From: JBARDN01 sp963755705
GTDB lineage: Bacteria > Desulfobacterota > Binatia > Binatales > Binataceae
Direction: 5' to 3'
NCBI GenBank assembly: GCA_963755705.1
Contig: CAVWKW010000006.1
Span: 20,527-84,526, forward strand
Length of the DNA: 64,000 bases
Each line of letters begins with the position of its first letter. Within the stretch, counting starts at the first letter, position 1. The position numbers and the translations under genes were made by a program. The notes below the pieces were generated by a model. That model saw only the letters and a list, made by a program, of their open reading frames with translations, was not told the DNA's origin and searched no databases. This document shows, in pieces, positions 62,546 to 64,000 of this stretch.

Positions 62546-63770
62546 CCGGCCTCGATTTAACAAAAAAGAGGTCGAAATCCGGGTTCGACCGAATCGGCGC
62601 GGCGACCAGAGACGGCCCCTAGTGCCTTGGTGGATGCGTTTGGAGAAGAGACACCTGATCGCCAAGCGCGCGCAGGTTCGAGGCAAGCGGGGACGTAAAA
62701 TTCGGACGGAAGGCGCGGCTTATCAGCGACGGAGCGTGGTCAAAGTGATGTATACGCGCAACGGCAAGCCGAGGTCGAACGCATGGGTTGCGCATGCGCG
62801 ATACCTGACGCGCGAGGGTGCGCAGCTCGAGAACGAGAAGGGAGTGGGGTTCGACGTGGAACGGGACGTCATCGATATGGTCGCGGTGGTCGGAGAGTGG
62901 GAAAAGGCCAGCGATGAGCGAATGTGGCGGATCATCGTGTCCCCGGAAGACGCCAATCGCATGGACCTGAAGGACCATATCCGCGACTTGGTCGCAGCAA
63001 TGGAAAGCGATCTGGGGACGGGGCTCGAATGGGTCGCTATCGACCACCACAACACCGAGAACCCGCATGCGCACCTGCTCGTGCGAGGCGTCAACCGGAG
63101 CGGCAAAGCACTGCTTATCGATCGGGATTATGTGAGGAACGGCATCCGCGCGCGCAGCCAGGAGATCGCGAGCCGCGAGCTAGGACAGCGTCTCGAACCG
63201 GAGATGCTCCGCGCTCGCGGAGAGACAATTGACAAGGAGCGATGGACGGAGATCGACAGAGCGCTGCAGCGGCGAATGAGCGGAGACCGAGTAGCGGATT
63301 ATCGCGGTCTCGTTCCTTACAACGACTCGGCGCGAGTGCGCGCCGAGCAGGAAATGCAGCGACTTCAGTTTCTGGAAGCGCGGGGGCTCGCACGCCATAT
63401 CGCCAGTCTAGCTTGGGAACTATCGCCCGACCACGAGCGAGAACTGCGTGCCCGGCAGCGAGCGATGGATGTCATCAAGCGTCAGGCGGCGGCGAATAAG
63501 GTTCGCTCTCTGAATGAATTGTCTGACGAGCGAGACGTGGTGATTGCGAATTCTGTGACCCGCGGCGGCTACCAAGGACGTTTTGTCGGATATTTCGAAG
63601 ATGCGGAGGGCCGCCGCTACGCGGGTCTCCAGCGGGGCCACTCGGTAACAGCGATACCGACCGATCACCGGAATCTTAGAGCGAGTCAGGAGTACGTCGC
63701 TCGGCTCCACGGGAACGAATGGGACATCACAGAAGGACGCGATCGCACTCGCGGGCGCGAGAGGAGCTAA
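62538..63770 (+). CDS. Relaxase / mobilization nuclease (DUF3363/VirD2 type)
   Basis: This protein of about 410 residues has a basic start (RRGDQRRPLVPWWMRLEKRH), the segment VMYTRNGKPRSNAWVAHARY and the metal-binding HUH-type motif IDHHNTENPHAHLLVRGV. Then come RARSQEIASRELGQRLEPEM and a long helical region. Such relaxases nick one strand at oriT and lead it into the secretion channel. The catalytic Tyr of the N-terminal part is not clear (YLTRE is a candidate). ATG 62538 overlaps the end of the TraD-like gene. It is shorter than many full-length relaxases of this type. Confidence 0.9.
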   Translation: MASRPRFNKKEVEIRVRPNRRGDQRRPLVPWWMRLEKRHLIAKRAQVRGKRGRKIRTEGAAYQRRSVVKVMYTRNGKPRSNAWVAHARYLTREGAQLENEKGVGFDVERDVIDMVAVVGEWEKASDERMWRIIVSPEDANRMDLKDHIRDLVAAMESDLGTGLEWVAIDHHNTENPHAHLLVRGVNRSGKALLIDRDYVRNGIRARSQEIASRELGQRLEPEMLRARGETIDKERWTEIDRALQRRMSGDRVADYRGLVPYNDSARVRAEQEMQRLQFLEARGLARHIASLAWELSPDHERELRARQRAMDVIKRQAAANKVRSLNELSDERDVVIANSVTRGGYQGRFVGYFEDAEGRRYAGLQRGHSVTAIPTDHRNLRASQEYVARLHGNEWDITEGRDRTRGRERS

Positions 63771-63774
63771 GACG

Positions 63775-64000
63775 ATGGCTGAGCAACGTCCGTATCGATC
63801 GCGCGGCGCCGCACTAGGGCTGCAGCGGGTAAAGAAATTCGCCGCGGCGGTACTCGGAGCGTCGTTTCTTACGGTGAACTGGATGACCACGCAACACACC
63901 GCGTGGCTCATGGGCGATTCGCCGCGACTAGGACCATCTCTATTTACGCTTCCGTGGATGAGACCAATCTACGCGCCGTGGAAGTGGATGGTATGGGCGT
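63775..64000 (+). CDS. traG: Type IV coupling protein TraG (VirD4-like), 5' part
   Basis: Only the first 75 codons are in the window and no stop is reached. The product has a membrane helix (FAAAVLGASFLTVNWMT), a second hydrophobic part and LFTLPWMRPIYAPWKWMVWA, resembling the xxYAPW segment of TraG proteins. TraG links the relaxosome to the channel and hydrolyses ATP; its Walker motifs would lie further right. GAGGAG is about 8 bases upstream of the ATG, 4 bases after the relaxase stop. Confidence 0.83.
   Translation, partial: MAEQRPYRSRGAALGLQRVKKFAAAVLGASFLTVNWMTTQHTAWLMGDSPRLGPSLFTLPWMRPIYAPWKWMVWA

Overview
The window reads as chromosomal DNA of a high-GC, metabolically versatile, Gram-negative-type soil or sediment bacterium. 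Lipoprotein and Tat signals, VirB/Trb-type secretion genes, many FMN/FAD/NAD oxidoreductases, two TetR regulators and a fused acyl-CoA carboxylase support this. Several families (flavin monooxygenases with FxGxxxHxxxW, 'DADGHILEP' amidohydrolases, DUF2277, NTF2-like proteins) are typical of uncultivated lineages such as Candidatus Binatota. That placement is inference; no rRNA or ribosomal protein is present to test it.

Layout. 1-5.4 kb: the end of an unknown gene, an SDR, a translationally coupled DUF2844-DUF3443 pair, a CYTH-like protein and a ZIP metal transporter. 5.4-9.4 kb: a GST and a decayed CheB-CheR-PAS-histidine kinase-receiver gene with a frameshift and a lost ATPase domain. 9.5-20 kb: an MFS transporter, a Ycf46-like AAA ATPase, a Baeyer-Villiger-type monooxygenase, an aldo/keto reductase, an SDR, a methyltransferase, a threonine dehydratase-like enzyme and a luciferase-like oxidoreductase, plus a frameshifted partial copy of the latter. 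20-24 kb: DUF2277 and a single-chain acyl-CoA carboxylase. 24-39.7 kb: a catabolic island (MaoC-like dehydratase, VOC protein, two tandem amidohydrolases, SDR, two NTF2-like proteins, phosphodiesterase, SMP-30 lactonase, DUF4286-like protein, second monooxygenase, GST, D-aminoacylase-like hydrolase, acyl-CoA dehydrogenase-like flavoproteins). SDR, monooxygenase and lactonase together would fit an alcohol-ketone-lactone-hydroxyacid route, but no substrate can be named.

39.9-45.5 kb is scarred. A complete IS256-family element with an 8-bp target duplication splits a membrane-protein gene. A TetR-GST operon carries two 18-bp palindromes around its promoter. A patatin, a second TetR and two fused gene remnants follow. 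45.4-57.5 kb holds secreted or stress-type functions: a Tat-exported FAD oxidoreductase, BNR-repeat protein, BON protein, Thr-rich lipoprotein, Crp/Fnr regulator, small catalase, Rieske-AIF-type reductase and a lipoprotein sulfatase with a dockerin-like tail. Two related ~100-bp elements lie upstream of two of the small genes.

From 57.9 kb to the right edge lies an integrated conjugative element. A 63-nt 3' half of tRNA-Ser(GCT), cut at the anticodon loop, marks its junction. It is followed by trbF, trbG, trbI, a ribbon-helix-helix-like gene, traF, a traD-like gene, a relaxase and the start of traG. The usual trbB-E, J and L do not precede trbF here, so the element is rearranged, split or partly deleted at this end.

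An unusual number of decayed genes (at least eight) sits next to intact paralogues, pointing to active gene duplication and loss.
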